Source: Dichotomicrobium sp964540795 (GTDB lineage Bacteria; Pseudomonadota; Alphaproteobacteria; Rhizobiales; Rhodomicrobiaceae). Taken from it: a stretch of DNA of 64,000 nucleotides. Below are positions 25,988-36,518 of the stretch, in pieces. The position numbers and the translations under genes were made by a program. A model generated the notes under the pieces. The model did no database searches and had not been told where the DNA came from. It was given only the letters and a program-made list of their open reading frames with translations. Each line of letters opens with the position of its first letter. The stretch's first letter is position 1. The DNA lies in assembly GCA_964540795.1 (NCBI GenBank), contig CAZINX010000009.1:39713-103712 (forward strand). Reading direction: 5' to 3'.

Positions 25988-26425
25988 ATGAGCGAACAGC
26001 CGCCGGCATACGATCCCGACAATATCTTCGCGAAGATCCTGCGCGGCGAGATGCCGTGCTTCAAGGTGTATGAGGACGAGCACACGCTGGCCTTCCTTGA
26101 CATCATGCCCCGCACGGACGGGCACACGCTGATCATCCCGAAAGCGCCGTCGCGCACGCTGCTGGACGCCGGGCCAAAGGCCTTGCACCACGCGATCGTG
26201 ACCTGCCAGAAGATCGCGCAGGCCGCGCAGAAAGCGTTCAACGCAGATGGCATCCTGCTGCAGCAGTCATCGGAAAGCGCGGCGGGGCAGGTGATCTTCC
26301 ACCTGCATTTCCACATCATGCCGCGCTGGGACGGAGTCAATCTGCGCCCGCCGGGACAAAAGGCGGATGACGCGGTGCTGGAAGAGCACGCCCGGCGCAT
26401 CCGGGACGCGCTCGCGGCGCTTTAG
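25988..26425 (+). CDS. HIT family protein
   Basis: The 145-residue protein has the HIT nucleotide-hydrolase fold: FAKILRGEMPCFKVYED at the start, TLIIPKAPSRTLLD, and the catalytic triad motif HLHFHIMP near residue 105. It is closest in pattern to the Hint/HinT-like branch, whose members hydrolyse AMP-N-linked substrates. The ATG at 25988 follows AGGATTGCGCG. It ends just before a Rhizobiales-type palindrome and a bidirectional terminator. Confidence 0.9.
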   Translation: MSEQPPAYDPDNIFAKILRGEMPCFKVYEDEHTLAFLDIMPRTDGHTLIIPKAPSRTLLDAGPKALHHAIVTCQKIAQAAQKAFNADGILLQQSSESAAGQVIFHLHFHIMPRWDGVNLRPPGQKADDAVLEEHARRIRDALAAL

Positions 26426-26480
26426 AGCCATTTTCGTTCTGACTGAACCGAAAATTGGCTCCAGGTGTTTGTTTTGGCGC

Positions 26481-26524
26481 GCATTTTATTCCGAAAACCG
26501 GTTCCCACTTTTCGGAAAGCGCTC
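26481..26524. repeat. Rhizobiales-type intergenic palindromic element
   Basis: The segment contains CCGAAAA (26491-26497) and TTTTCGG (26509-26515) around the core CCGGTTCCCAC, followed by AAAGCGCTCT. From general knowledge, near-identical elements with the core 'aaaaccggttcccactttt' recur between genes in many Rhizobiales genomes. Only one copy was noticed in this window. It lies between the HIT stop and the terminator. Confidence 0.6.
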
Positions 26525-26552
26525 TAAGCGATCCGGCGGACTGCCTCTCACC

Positions 26553-26586
26553 AAAAAGGCCGGGCCAGGGCGGCCCGGCCATTTTT
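26553..26586. terminator. bidirectional Rho-independent terminator
   Basis: Nine-base perfect arms GGCCGGGCC (26558-26566) and GGCCCGGCC (26572-26580) surround AGGGC. AAAAA precedes the stem and TTTTT follows it, so it can end the plus-strand HIT transcript and the minus-strand betaine-synthesis transcript, whose stop codon lies at 26589. Confidence 0.85.
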
Positions 26587-26588
26587 CG

Positions 26589-28283
<1,695 letters not shown>

Positions 28284-28943
28284 TCCATCACTCCTGTCGA
28301 TGTTTGCGGTTGCCGCCCCGCCGTGGCGCGCCGGTGTGGCGCTGATGCGTGCGAGGCGCGTTTCGGGCCGGCGATGCGGCGAGCCTATCGGCTGGCGGGC
28401 CGCCGTGGTTCAGCGCGTGGATGCGCTCGCCGGCTGATGCCGCGTCCTGTGCTGGCGCGGCGACTGACATCGGGCAGGATAAAGTTCCACATACGACATA
28501 ACAAGGCCGAAAAGCGACATTCGGCCTCGCCGGGTTGACGGAACGATGCTAGGTCACTGGTTGGGCTTGCCAAATCGGGATCGCGAAAAATTCATGGCCG
28601 CAGCGATTTTTGCCGATACCAGCGGAAGTCGGCCCGCCAATTTGCGTTGATGCCGGATAGATCAGAAGCGAGATTTTCCGAATTTTGTTTTTGGCGAGGG
28701 CGGATTTTGGGCGAGTTTTACGGCTTTCAATCGGGAAAAAACGGGCGCACAGGCAGGTTTTGATTTGGCGCAGCGCGAAATGGGGAAGATGACCGTCGGC
28801 GTGCCGCGCCGCGCGCCGCATCCGAATGCGACGGGCGCAAGGCCCGCCAGACCGGCCAAATCCTTGTTGATTTGTTGCTGACGACGAACCAAATTGCGCC
28901 CGTGGGAATGCAATCGACAGCGCCGACTCGCGGGATGGCGGCC
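28284..28943. other. 660-bp divergent intergenic region
   Basis: This separates the betaine-synthesis gene (minus) from pstB (plus). No coding frame is supported. A hairpin with eight-base arms AGGCCGAA (28504-28511) and TTCGGCCT (28520-28527) lies about 220 bases upstream of the betaine gene. The stretch 28540-28760 is AT-richer than its surroundings. Promoters for both genes must lie here, but I could not place -35/-10 pairs with confidence. Confidence 0.4.
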
Positions 28944-29762
28944 ATGACGAACACGGCTCTCGATGACAAGTTCACGTTCGGGGATGCCCACCACAAGGCG
29001 GGCGCGCGCGCCAAGATGGCAATCCGCCGACTGAACTTCTGGTACGGCGAAACCCAGGCGCTTCGCGATATCGACCTCGATATTTACGAGCACGAGATCA
29101 CGGCCTTCATCGGCCCGTCCGGCTGCGGCAAGACCACGCTGTTGCGCTGTCTCAACCGGATGAACGATGTCATCCCCAACATCCGCGTCGAGGGCGAGAT
29201 TCTGCTGGACGGGGAGGATGTGTACGCGCCGGGCGCCGACCCTGTCATCCTGCGTCAGCGCTTCGGCTGGGTCGCGCAGAAGCCCAACCCGTTCCCGCGC
29301 TCGGTCTACGACAACGTTGCATATGGCGTGCGCATACGCGGGCTGACCAGCACGCGCGAGGAACTGGACGCGCTGGTGAAGCAAAGCCTTGAGCAGGCCG
29401 GGCTGTGGGACGAGGTGAAGGACCGGCTGCGCGAGCCGGGCACCGACCTTTCCGGCGGACAGCAGCAGCGGCTGTGCCTCGCGCGCGCGATCGCCACGAC
29501 CCCGGAAGTGATCCTCATGGACGAGCCGGCTTCCGCGCTTGACCCGCTCGCCACCGCGCGTCTGGAAGAGCTGATCGAGGAGCTGCGCAAGGACTACACG
29601 GTCGTTATCATCACCCACAATCTGCAGCAGGCCGCCCGCGTGTCGCAGCGCGCGGCGTTCTTCCATCTTGGCCGGCTGATCGAGGTGGGCGACACCGAAG
29701 AGATGTTCATGCGCCCGTCGAACCAGATGACGCAGGACTATATCACCGGCCGGTTCGGTTAA
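28944..29762 (+). CDS. pstB: phosphate ABC transporter ATP-binding protein PstB (orphan)
   Basis: PstB powers high-affinity phosphate uptake. The 272-residue protein has the PstB start (LNFWYGETQALRDIDLDI), Walker A GPSGCGKTT at 57-65, LLRCLNRMND, the PstB-typical WVAQKPNPFPRSVYDNVAYG, the signature LSGGQQQR, and Walker B VILMDEPASALDP. The start is uncertain: ATGs at 28908, 28935 and 28944 are all in frame. No pstS, pstC, pstA or phoU is adjacent. It must work with permease parts encoded elsewhere, or with another anion permease. Confidence 0.88.
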   Translation: MTNTALDDKFTFGDAHHKAGARAKMAIRRLNFWYGETQALRDIDLDIYEHEITAFIGPSGCGKTTLLRCLNRMNDVIPNIRVEGEILLDGEDVYAPGADPVILRQRFGWVAQKPNPFPRSVYDNVAYGVRIRGLTSTREELDALVKQSLEQAGLWDEVKDRLREPGTDLSGGQQQRLCLARAIATTPEVILMDEPASALDPLATARLEELIEELRKDYTVVIITHNLQQAARVSQRAAFFHLGRLIEVGDTEEMFMRPSNQMTQDYITGRFG

Positions 29763-29930
29763 GCCCGCGCCGTGAACGCGCTGATGCGCGGCGCGATCTC
29801 GCGGCGCACGGCATCCCGTGAAAGGTTGAAAAGTGCCCGCCGCCCGGCAGCACGTAGCGCTGATGCCGCGCCCGCACATCAGCTTGGGCACGGAGGACGG
29901 CGCGCGCGCCCTGATGGAAGATAACGCGCG
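29763..29930 (-). pseudogene. C-terminal remnant of an alpha/beta hydrolase, PHA-depolymerase-like
   Basis: On the minus strand one frame reads RYVLPGGGHFSTFHG, and a second frame, after a shift near 29815, continues NLSRDAVRREIAPRISAFTARA and stops just after the pstB end. Together they resemble the last 50 residues of intracellular PHA depolymerases, with the catalytic-histidine segment GH-x-x-x-FHG followed by a helix ending in PRI..F. The frameshift and the lack of an upstream domain indicate a decayed gene. The family call rests on a short stretch. Confidence 0.4.
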
Positions 29931-29966
29931 CCGCCGAAAGGCCCAGACATGGTATGCGGCCCCCGG

Positions 29967-30572
29967 CTAGGTCCTTTGCCCCATGCCGAACTGCTCCTCA
30001 TACCGCCGGGCGCTCATCGCCAGTGCGATATAGGCCACGCCCGAGGCAATCAGGTTGATGCCGACCAGCAGGCCGATGGCCCAGGCGGCGGAGCTGGGGA
30101 AGCGATAGAGGATCATCAGTCCGACGAGCACGCCGAGGAGGCCCGCGAACAGCACCCAGCCCCAGCCCTCGTGCGGGCGCATTCGGAAGGACGAGACGAT
30201 TTGCAGCACGCCCTGGATGATGAAGGTGAAGGCGAGCAGCAGAGTCAGCGTGAGTATTCCGGTGAGCGGAAAAAAGGCAAGCCAGATGCCGACGATGGCA
30301 AAGAGGACTCCCACGAGAAGTTCGAAAAAGAAATCGGTCCATCGTGTTGTCGAGAACGAGAAGATGACCTGCGACAGGCCCGCTATGAGCAAAACCCAGC
30401 CCATCATGATCTTGACGACGATCGCCGCGGTTAGCGGATAAACGAGGGCTACAACGCCGATTAGCGTCATGATGATCCCAAAGATCATGATCGAGGTGCG
30501 GTTTTCCTGGATCGTGTGCTTGAGGCTCTCGGATCCAGCGGGCGACATGCCCTGTCTCAGTTGTTCCGCCAT
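29967..30572 (-). CDS. HdeD/DUF308 family membrane protein
   Basis: The 201-residue protein is almost entirely hydrophobic after residue 20 and shows six membrane segments in the paired arrangement of the HdeD family (DUF308). Signatures include LIGVVALVYP and RMRPHEGWGWVLFAGLLGVLVGLMIL. HdeD in E. coli is linked to acid resistance at high density, but most homologues are uncharacterised. The ATG at 30572 (MAEQLRQG) is preferred. A longer in-frame start at 30743 adds a basic, unconserved stretch. It is a monocistronic gene with an AT-rich upstream region at 30740-30800. Confidence 0.8.
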   Translation of the reverse strand: MAEQLRQGMSPAGSESLKHTIQENRTSIMIFGIIMTLIGVVALVYPLTAAIVVKIMMGWVLLIAGLSQVIFSFSTTRWTDFFFELLVGVLFAIVGIWLAFFPLTGILTLTLLLAFTFIIQGVLQIVSSFRMRPHEGWGWVLFAGLLGVLVGLMILYRFPSSAAWAIGLLVGINLIASGVAYIALAMSARRYEEQFGMGQRT

Positions 30573-30850
30573 GATGCGTCTCCATGCGATTGCGCGGTTG
30601 AGCGCGACGGCGGCCGCTGCCAGCCGCCGATCCGGTTGCGCGCGATGCCCGTCGGGCGTGGAAAAGAACTTGCGCCCCGCGTGCGGAACGCGCTCGTCAT
30701 TATAGAGAAGCCAGAGATGCGGTCGGCTAGGATCTGTCGCCATGCATAATATTTGTTTAGGTGCGGCGTGTATTAGGGATGGAATATTCAGACTTTATTT
30801 ATGGAGATATTGGCAAGAAGGCGCTTCCCCGCCTGCGCGGCGGCCCAATA

Positions 30851-32200
30851 TCAAGACGCCTCGGAAGCGCCAGAGCCAGTCAGCGGCGGGGCCATGTCGG
30901 CGAAGGCGAAGATTTCCTCCTGCTGGGCGCGCGAAAATTGCGCGCGCCGCGCGAGGGCGACGACGCGGCCGAGCTGCTCGGTGATCGCCTCCTCCTGATG
31001 CAGATAACAGGCCGTCCCGCGCAGTTGGCTGAGCACCTCGGCGAGCTTGCTCAGGATAATGGCGTGGTCCTGCCCCGCCGTGATGATGGGGTCGAAAGCC
31101 AGAGACAGAATCCCCTCGAACGGCTCGGGCATGTGGATGATCCGCGCCTTGCCGTCGCCGTCGCGCGTCACGCGCTGTTCCGTCTCCCGCGCCATCAGCA
31201 CGCGGATGCCGTCTGCGAGCCGGTCGATGCAGGCGGCCGCCGTATAGGGATCGTTGATGCCGGGCGACAGCGCGCGCAGCGCCACTTCGAGCAGCGCCTT
31301 CAGATCGAATTCGACGGAGGCTTGCGGGGTGCGCCGCGACCCCAGCGAGAGCTGGCCGCGGAAGTGGCTCAGCGTTTCATCCTTGACCGGCGCGTCGCCC
31401 TCCGCGACGGCGGTGAGCAGCGGATGGCCCGCCAGAACGAACGCGCCGGGACGTTCCTCGACGCGGACCACCAGATCATGCTCGCGCGCCAGCCTGCACA
31501 TCGCCTCGGCATCGAAGCGCAGAAGATAGCCGCTTTTTCGCAGCGCGACCTCGAAGCGCTTTCCCTCGGCAAAGCGGCGCAAAAGCTCTTCACGCTCGCC
31601 ATCGTCGGCGAAGGCGTCCCCGGCTCGCCCGCGCGAAACGAAGGCCTCTGCCGCCTTGCGGAAATCGCTGCCGAGTTCGGCGACGAGCACATCGGCCTGA
31701 ATGCGCGTCGCGATATGGTGAATGAAGTGAATGACCGTGCCGAGCGCAACGACGGACAGGGCGACCGCAGCAACGACAGCGAGGCCGGGCACATGGCCGC
31801 GCACCACCTCGTCATCGAGCCGTGTGAGCACGACCAGCGCGAAGAGGAAGGTGGCGATGAACAGGCCGAGCACGATCTGCGTCGGCCGGTCGTCCATGAA
31901 GTGCAGCAGCGCGCGCGGGCCGAGCTGCTGCGAGATCATCGTCAGCGCGACCAGCGTGAGCGAGAAAACCAGCGAGGCGACGGTAATCATCGACCCGGCG
32001 ATGGTCGAAAGCACCAGACGCGCGCTTTCGACCGGCATCCGCAGCGACGGAATGTACCCTTTCACGACGCTCTGCGCGATCCACAAGTCCGCCTCGACGA
32101 TGAAGAAGGCGGCGATAATGGCGATGAGCGACAGAAGCGCCGGGATGAACCAGAAGTTCGACCGGATGGCGAAGATGATCTCGGAAATTTTAAGGCGCAT
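30851..32200 (-). CDS. DUF2254 domain-containing membrane protein
   Basis: The 449-residue protein begins with four membrane segments in its first 150 residues (FWFIPALLSLIAIIAAFFIV, then a segment around 58-80, then LGLFIATFLFALVVL, then AVVAAVALSVVALGTVI). A long cytoplasmic part follows with LGSRRTPQASVEFDLKALLEVALRALSPGINDPYTA. That last sequence is the DUF2254 hallmark. The function is unknown. The ATG at 32200 follows GAGAGAGG. It converges on nothing and appears to be a single gene. Confidence 0.82.
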   Translation of the reverse strand: MRLKISEIIFAIRSNFWFIPALLSLIAIIAAFFIVEADLWIAQSVVKGYIPSLRMPVESARLVLSTIAGSMITVASLVFSLTLVALTMISQQLGPRALLHFMDDRPTQIVLGLFIATFLFALVVLTRLDDEVVRGHVPGLAVVAAVALSVVALGTVIHFIHHIATRIQADVLVAELGSDFRKAAEAFVSRGRAGDAFADDGEREELLRRFAEGKRFEVALRKSGYLLRFDAEAMCRLAREHDLVVRVEERPGAFVLAGHPLLTAVAEGDAPVKDETLSHFRGQLSLGSRRTPQASVEFDLKALLEVALRALSPGINDPYTAAACIDRLADGIRVLMARETEQRVTRDGDGKARIIHMPEPFEGILSLAFDPIITAGQDHAIILSKLAEVLSQLRGTACYLHQEEAITEQLGRVVALARRAQFSRAQQEEIFAFADMAPPLTGSGASEAS

Positions 32201-32292
32201 GAACGGGTCCTCTCTCAGGCGGACAACCGCTTGCCATGGCACCGCCATTCACGAGCCGGAAACCCGCAAAGCCAATGCCATTCCGGTCGGCG

Positions 32293-33555
32293 TCAGTCGC
32301 GGCCCTGAATGGTCCCACTGGCGCGCAGCGCCGCAATCTGCCGGTCGTCCAGCCCGAGCGTGTCGCGCAACACCTCGTCGGTGTGCTCGCCGAGGAGCGG
32401 CGGCGCATGGCGATACGTCACCGGGGTATCGCTCATCTTAAGCGGATTGCCGATAAGATCGACTTTACCGTCCGGCGCTTTTTCGTGGGCCATGGTGATG
32501 CGCATGTCGCGGGCTTGCGTCTGGGGGTCGGCGAACACCTCCGACAGCGTGTTGACCGGGCCGCAGGGCACCGCGACCTCTTCGAGCATCGCGATCCAGT
32601 CCCGCGCCGGGCGCGTGACGGTGATCGCTTCGATCAACGGCACAAGCGTCTTCCGGTTGCGCACCCGCTCGACATTCCTGGCAAAGCGCGGGTCCGCCGC
32701 CCAATAGGGCTGGCCCATCGCCTCGCACATTCGCGCGAACTGCCCGTCATTGCCGACCGCGATGATGAAGTGGCCGTCCGAGGAAGGGAACGTGTCATAG
32801 GGTACGATATGTGGATGGCCGTTGCCGAGCCGCTGCGGGTTCTCGCCGCTGACGAGATAAGCGAGCCCCTGATTGATGAGCCAGGCGATCTGGCTGTCAT
32901 AGAGCGCAAGGTCGATATGCTGTCCCTTGCCGGTCTCCCGGCGCGCATGGAGCGCCGCGAGGATGGCCGAGGTGGCATACATGCCAGTCATCACGTCCGC
33001 GATGCCCACGCCCACCTTGGTCGGGCGGCCGCCGTCTTCGTCCGGGAAGCCGGTGATGCTGCATATGCCGCCCATGCCCTGGATCAGGAAGTCGTAGCCG
33101 ACGCGGTGGCGATACGGGCCGGTCTGGCCGAAGCCGGTGATCGAGCAGTAGATGAGCGCGGGATTTATCGCGGACAGGCTCTCGTAATCCAGCCCGTATC
33201 GCGCCAGCCCGCCAACCTTGAAATTCTCGCAGACGATGTCGCTTCTGGCTGCGAGGTCGCGGATGAGCCGCTGCCCCTCATCGGTCGCTATGTTGATGGC
33301 CACGGAGCGCTTGTTGCGGTTGGTGCAGAGATAATAGGCGCTTTCGGCGCCGTCTTCGCCGTCGAGAAACGGTGGCCCCCAGCCGCGTGTGTCATCGCCC
33401 TTGCCGGGGCGTTCGATCTTGATGACATCCGCGCCGAGATCCCCCATGAGCTGGGTGCAGGTCGGGCCGGCGAGGATGCGCGTCAGGTCGAGCACGCGCA
33501 GCCCGGCGAGCGGGCCGCGGGCGGCTGCGGCCTGCGGATTGGCGGATTGAGACAT
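32293..33555 (-). CDS. class III CoA-transferase (CaiB/BaiF family)
   Basis: Family III CoA-transferases move CoA between carboxylic acids through an aspartyl-CoA thioester. The 420-residue protein starts GPLAGLRVLDLTRILAGPTCTQLMGDLGADVIKIE, contains GDDTRGWGPP and NRNKRSVAIN, and has ENFKVGGLARYGLDY. The catalytic aspartate should be the one in the GD-rich part near residue 175 (FPDEDGG is nearby). The substrate pair cannot be told from sequence, and oxalate, carnitine and succinyl-type acceptors all occur in the family. The ATG at 33555 matches the conserved start. Confidence 0.88.
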   Translation of the reverse strand: MSQSANPQAAAARGPLAGLRVLDLTRILAGPTCTQLMGDLGADVIKIERPGKGDDTRGWGPPFLDGEDGAESAYYLCTNRNKRSVAINIATDEGQRLIRDLAARSDIVCENFKVGGLARYGLDYESLSAINPALIYCSITGFGQTGPYRHRVGYDFLIQGMGGICSITGFPDEDGGRPTKVGVGIADVMTGMYATSAILAALHARRETGKGQHIDLALYDSQIAWLINQGLAYLVSGENPQRLGNGHPHIVPYDTFPSSDGHFIIAVGNDGQFARMCEAMGQPYWAADPRFARNVERVRNRKTLVPLIEAITVTRPARDWIAMLEEVAVPCGPVNTLSEVFADPQTQARDMRITMAHEKAPDGKVDLIGNPLKMSDTPVTYRHAPPLLGEHTDEVLRDTLGLDDRQIAALRASGTIQGRD

Positions 33556-33730
33556 GGACCTCCCGGCAATGCTTGGCTTGCGGGCGCCGGCTTCGAAGGA
33601 CAGGCGCGCCGACGCGAACGCTGGCGGATGTTCTATCGAGACTTGCCGTCGAAATAAATAGGCAGCGATGAGGGGACATGATCCGTCCCTTGGGCTGGCG
33701 CGCGAGGAACTGGCAGAGTAGGGTAACGTC

Positions 33731-34213
33731 ATGGCAAGCGGTTTCTGGACACACAACACCGGCGCGGATGAGGCGAGCGGAGAGACCCTCGCACAACGTC
33801 ACACGCGCCTGGAGATCGCCACGCACGGGCCGGGCTTCACGGACATCACCAACCACGTCGGCCACTGGCTGAGCGAGATCGGCGCATCGCAGGGCCTGCT
33901 CACGGCGTTCATCGCGCACACCTCCGCCTCGCTCATCATTCAGGAAAACGCCGATCCTTCCGTGCAGAGCGACCTGCTCGCCGCGCTGGACAAGCTCGCC
34001 CCGCGCAACGCGCCTTATCGCCACGCCGCCGAAGGCCCGGACGACATGCCCGCGCACATCAAGGCGATGCTGAACTCTGTCAGCCTGTCGATCCCGGTGG
34101 TCGGCGGCAGCATGGCGCTTGGCTCATGGCAGGGCGTCTACGTACTGGAGCACCGCGACAACCCGCATCGCCGCCGCATCGATCTGCAATTTATCGGTAC
34201 TGTCGGCGGCTGA
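33731..34213 (+). CDS. YjbQ/UPF0047 family protein
   Basis: The 160-residue protein has the YjbQ signature: GLLTAFIAHTSASLIIQENADPSV, YRHAAEGPDDMPAHIKAML and LGSWQGVYVLEHRD. The conserved histidines and glutamate bind metal. Some members have been reported to have weak thiamine-phosphate synthase activity, but the physiological role is not settled. It starts with an ATG at 33731 and diverges from the CoA-transferase gene. Confidence 0.9.
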   Translation: MASGFWTHNTGADEASGETLAQRHTRLEIATHGPGFTDITNHVGHWLSEIGASQGLLTAFIAHTSASLIIQENADPSVQSDLLAALDKLAPRNAPYRHAAEGPDDMPAHIKAMLNSVSLSIPVVGGSMALGSWQGVYVLEHRDNPHRRRIDLQFIGTVGG

Positions 34214-34393
34214 TTCGCGCTCAGGTTGTGGAAAAGCGGGTGCGGCCGGCCAACAACGCTGGGCGCTGCTTTGGCAGTAACGTTAATGTAACGCTGAGGC
34301 TGATTTTGACATGGTAATGGATAGGGTTGCGTCCGGGCACTGAGTCGAGGGACCACGCCGTTCGTCAGGCGGGTATTGCGTATAGAGCGAACG

Positions 34394-34753
34394 ATGCAGC
34401 GTATTCTTCTGGCCGAAGACGACGAATCCATGCGCCGGTTTCTCACGCGCGCGCTTGAACGGGCCGGCTACGAGGTGCGCGCCTTCTGCGACGGCTTCCA
34501 GGCATACAAATGCCTGAGGCGCGAGCCTTTCACGCTTCTGCTGACCGACATCGTCATGCCGGAGATGGACGGCATAGAACTGGCGCGCCGCGCTGCCGAT
34601 CTGGACCCGGACCTGAGGATCATGTTCATCACCGGCTTCGCGGCCGTGGCGCTGCACCCCGAATCCACCGCGCCGCGCAACGCCAAGATCCTTTCCAAGC
34701 CCATCCACCTTCGCCACCTCGTCGACGAGGTGGATCGCCTGCTCGCGGCGTAG
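34394..34753 (+). CDS. cpdR: CpdR, single-domain response regulator
   Basis: CpdR in alphaproteobacteria controls ClpXP-dependent proteolysis of CtrA and other cell-cycle proteins when unphosphorylated. The 119-residue receiver domain has the acidic pair EDD at residues 8-10, phospho-acceptor Asp52 in LLLTDIVMPEMDG, the switch residue in MFITGFAAVAL and the lysine of KILSKPIHLRHL. The last segment is the CpdR pattern that separates it from DivK. The ATG at 34394 is the conserved start. It stands alone between YjbQ and a GMC gene. Confidence 0.9.
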   Translation: MQRILLAEDDESMRRFLTRALERAGYEVRAFCDGFQAYKCLRREPFTLLLTDIVMPEMDGIELARRAADLDPDLRIMFITGFAAVALHPESTAPRNAKILSKPIHLRHLVDEVDRLLAA

Positions 34754-34762
34754 TCCCGCCGC

Positions 34763-36370
34763 TCACCGGCTACGGTCCTCGCGGATCATGTCGGAAGCTT
34801 TCTCCGCGATCATGATCGTCGGCGCGTTGGTGTTGCCCGAGGCGATGACCGGCATGATCGAGGCGTCCACCACGCGCAAGCCTTCCAGCCCGCGCACGCG
34901 CAGCCGCTCATCGACCACCGCCATCGGGTCCGGCCCCATCTTGCAGGTGCCGACCGGGTGATAGATCGTCTGCGATATATGGCGCGCGGCCTCCAGCAAC
35001 TCCTCGTCACTTTGCGCCGCGTCGCCGGGCAGGGTTTCGCGCACCACGAACCGCTCCATCGCCTTGGCGCGCGCGAGACCGCGTCCAACCCGCATCCCCG
35101 CCACCGCCGTCTCGCGGTCCAGCGGTGTGTCGAGATAGTTCGGATGAATCGCGGGATAGGCCATCGGATCGGGTGAGCGCACGGCGATATGCCCGCGGCT
35201 TTCCGGGCGCAGCTGGCAGACCGACAGCGTCACGCCGGAATAGGGGTGCATTTCGATGCCCGGCTTCTCGGCGCTCAAGGGTTGGAAGTGGAACTGGATG
35301 TCCGGCGTCTCCAGCTCGGGCCGCGTGCGCGCGAAAATGCAGACCTGGCTCGCGCCCATCGCCATCGCGCCGCGCCGGAGCAGCACGTATTGCAGCCCGA
35401 TGCGCATCCGCAGGAAGAAGTTGTTGATCTCGTCGTTCAGCGTCGGTTCGCTGACCTCATAGACCATGCGGATTTGCAGGTGGTCCTGAAGGTTCTGGCC
35501 GACGCCCGGCATTTCGTGGCGCACGTCGATGCCGGCCGCGCGCAGGGTCTCGCCCGGTCCGACGCCAGAGAGCTGGAGGATTTGCGGCGAACCGATCGCG
35601 CCGGCGCTGAGGATAACCTCGCCGCCGGGCCGCAGGCGCGCCTCGCGCGGCTGCCCCCGCTCGTAAAAGGCGAGGCCCGTTACGCGGCGCGGTTCGTCCG
35701 GGTCGAACAGCAGATGCCGCGCATGGGCGTGCGTGAGCACGGTCAGGTTCTTGCGCTTGCGCGCCGGGCGCAGATAGCCAACCGCCGTTGAGCAGCGCCA
35801 GCCGCCCCGCGCAGTCAACTGGAAATAGCCTGCGCCTTCCTGCGTCGCGCCGTTCACGTCATCGTTGCGCGGAATGCCGATCTCTTCGGCCGCATCGATC
35901 AGCGCATGGCACACCGGCCGGTGCACGCGCATGTTGGACACCGAGATCGGTCCGCCGACCCCGTGATAGTCATCTTCCCCGTTTTCCTGGTCTTCGGCGC
36001 GTTTGAAGTAGGGCAGGACATCCGCAAACGACCAGCCGGCATTGCCGAGCTGACGCCAGTGGTCATAGTCCTGCGCTTGCCCGCGAATATAGAGCAGCCC
36101 GTTGATCGAGCTGGACCCGCCCAGCGTCTTGCCCCGCGGCCATTCCAGCGAGCGTCCGTTCAGTCCGGGATCGGGCTCGGTCTTGTAGCACCAGTCCGTC
36201 TGCGGGTTGTGCATCGTCTTGAAGTAGCCGACGGGCACATGAATCCACGGGTTGGTGTCCTTCCCGCCCGCTTCGAGCAGCAGCACCCGGCACGCGCCAT
36301 CCTCGGTCAGGCGGTTGGCCAGCACGCACCCCGCCGAGCCGGCGCCCACGATGATGTAATCGTATTCCAT
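34763..36370 (-). CDS. GMC-family FAD oxidoreductase (choline/alcohol dehydrogenase type)
   Basis: The 535-residue protein begins with the FAD-binding dinucleotide motif YIIVGAGSAGCVLANRL (residues 4-20) and has the GMC signatures PRGKTLGGSSSINGLLYIRG and GGEVILSAGAIGSPQILQLSGVG. At the C terminus HPVGTCKMG and DASIMPVIASGNTNAPT carry the catalytic His and Asn region. Choline dehydrogenase BetA belongs here, but so do many alcohol dehydrogenases, so the substrate is open. The ATG at 36370 is preferred over two upstream ones. It diverges from a TRAP transporter, which may import its substrate or a related compound. Confidence 0.88.
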   Translation of the reverse strand: MEYDYIIVGAGSAGCVLANRLTEDGACRVLLLEAGGKDTNPWIHVPVGYFKTMHNPQTDWCYKTEPDPGLNGRSLEWPRGKTLGGSSSINGLLYIRGQAQDYDHWRQLGNAGWSFADVLPYFKRAEDQENGEDDYHGVGGPISVSNMRVHRPVCHALIDAAEEIGIPRNDDVNGATQEGAGYFQLTARGGWRCSTAVGYLRPARKRKNLTVLTHAHARHLLFDPDEPRRVTGLAFYERGQPREARLRPGGEVILSAGAIGSPQILQLSGVGPGETLRAAGIDVRHEMPGVGQNLQDHLQIRMVYEVSEPTLNDEINNFFLRMRIGLQYVLLRRGAMAMGASQVCIFARTRPELETPDIQFHFQPLSAEKPGIEMHPYSGVTLSVCQLRPESRGHIAVRSPDPMAYPAIHPNYLDTPLDRETAVAGMRVGRGLARAKAMERFVVRETLPGDAAQSDEELLEAARHISQTIYHPVGTCKMGPDPMAVVDERLRVRGLEGLRVVDASIMPVIASGNTNAPTIMIAEKASDMIREDRSR

Positions 36371-36518
36371 CCCTGCTTTGTCTTTTTTGGACCGGGAGAC
36401 GGTCGGCGGCGTTAATTCCGCTTGAATCGCTGATTGGCTTGGCATAAAAATGAGACTGTCAGTATCAAAATTATAACACACCGCACAAACGGGCAATCAC
36501 AAACTTGGGAGGAACCCC

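Noticed and set aside
30761..32308. A 515-codon plus-strand frame opposite the DUF2254 gene
   Set aside because: The minus-strand protein has four membrane segments, the DUF2254 hallmark and a good ribosome site. The plus frame is a shadow.
34763..36370. Naming the GMC gene betA because a betaine pathway is in the window
   Set aside because: No betB or betI is adjacent, the betaine made here comes from glycine, and GMC motifs do not separate choline from other alcohol dehydrogenases.
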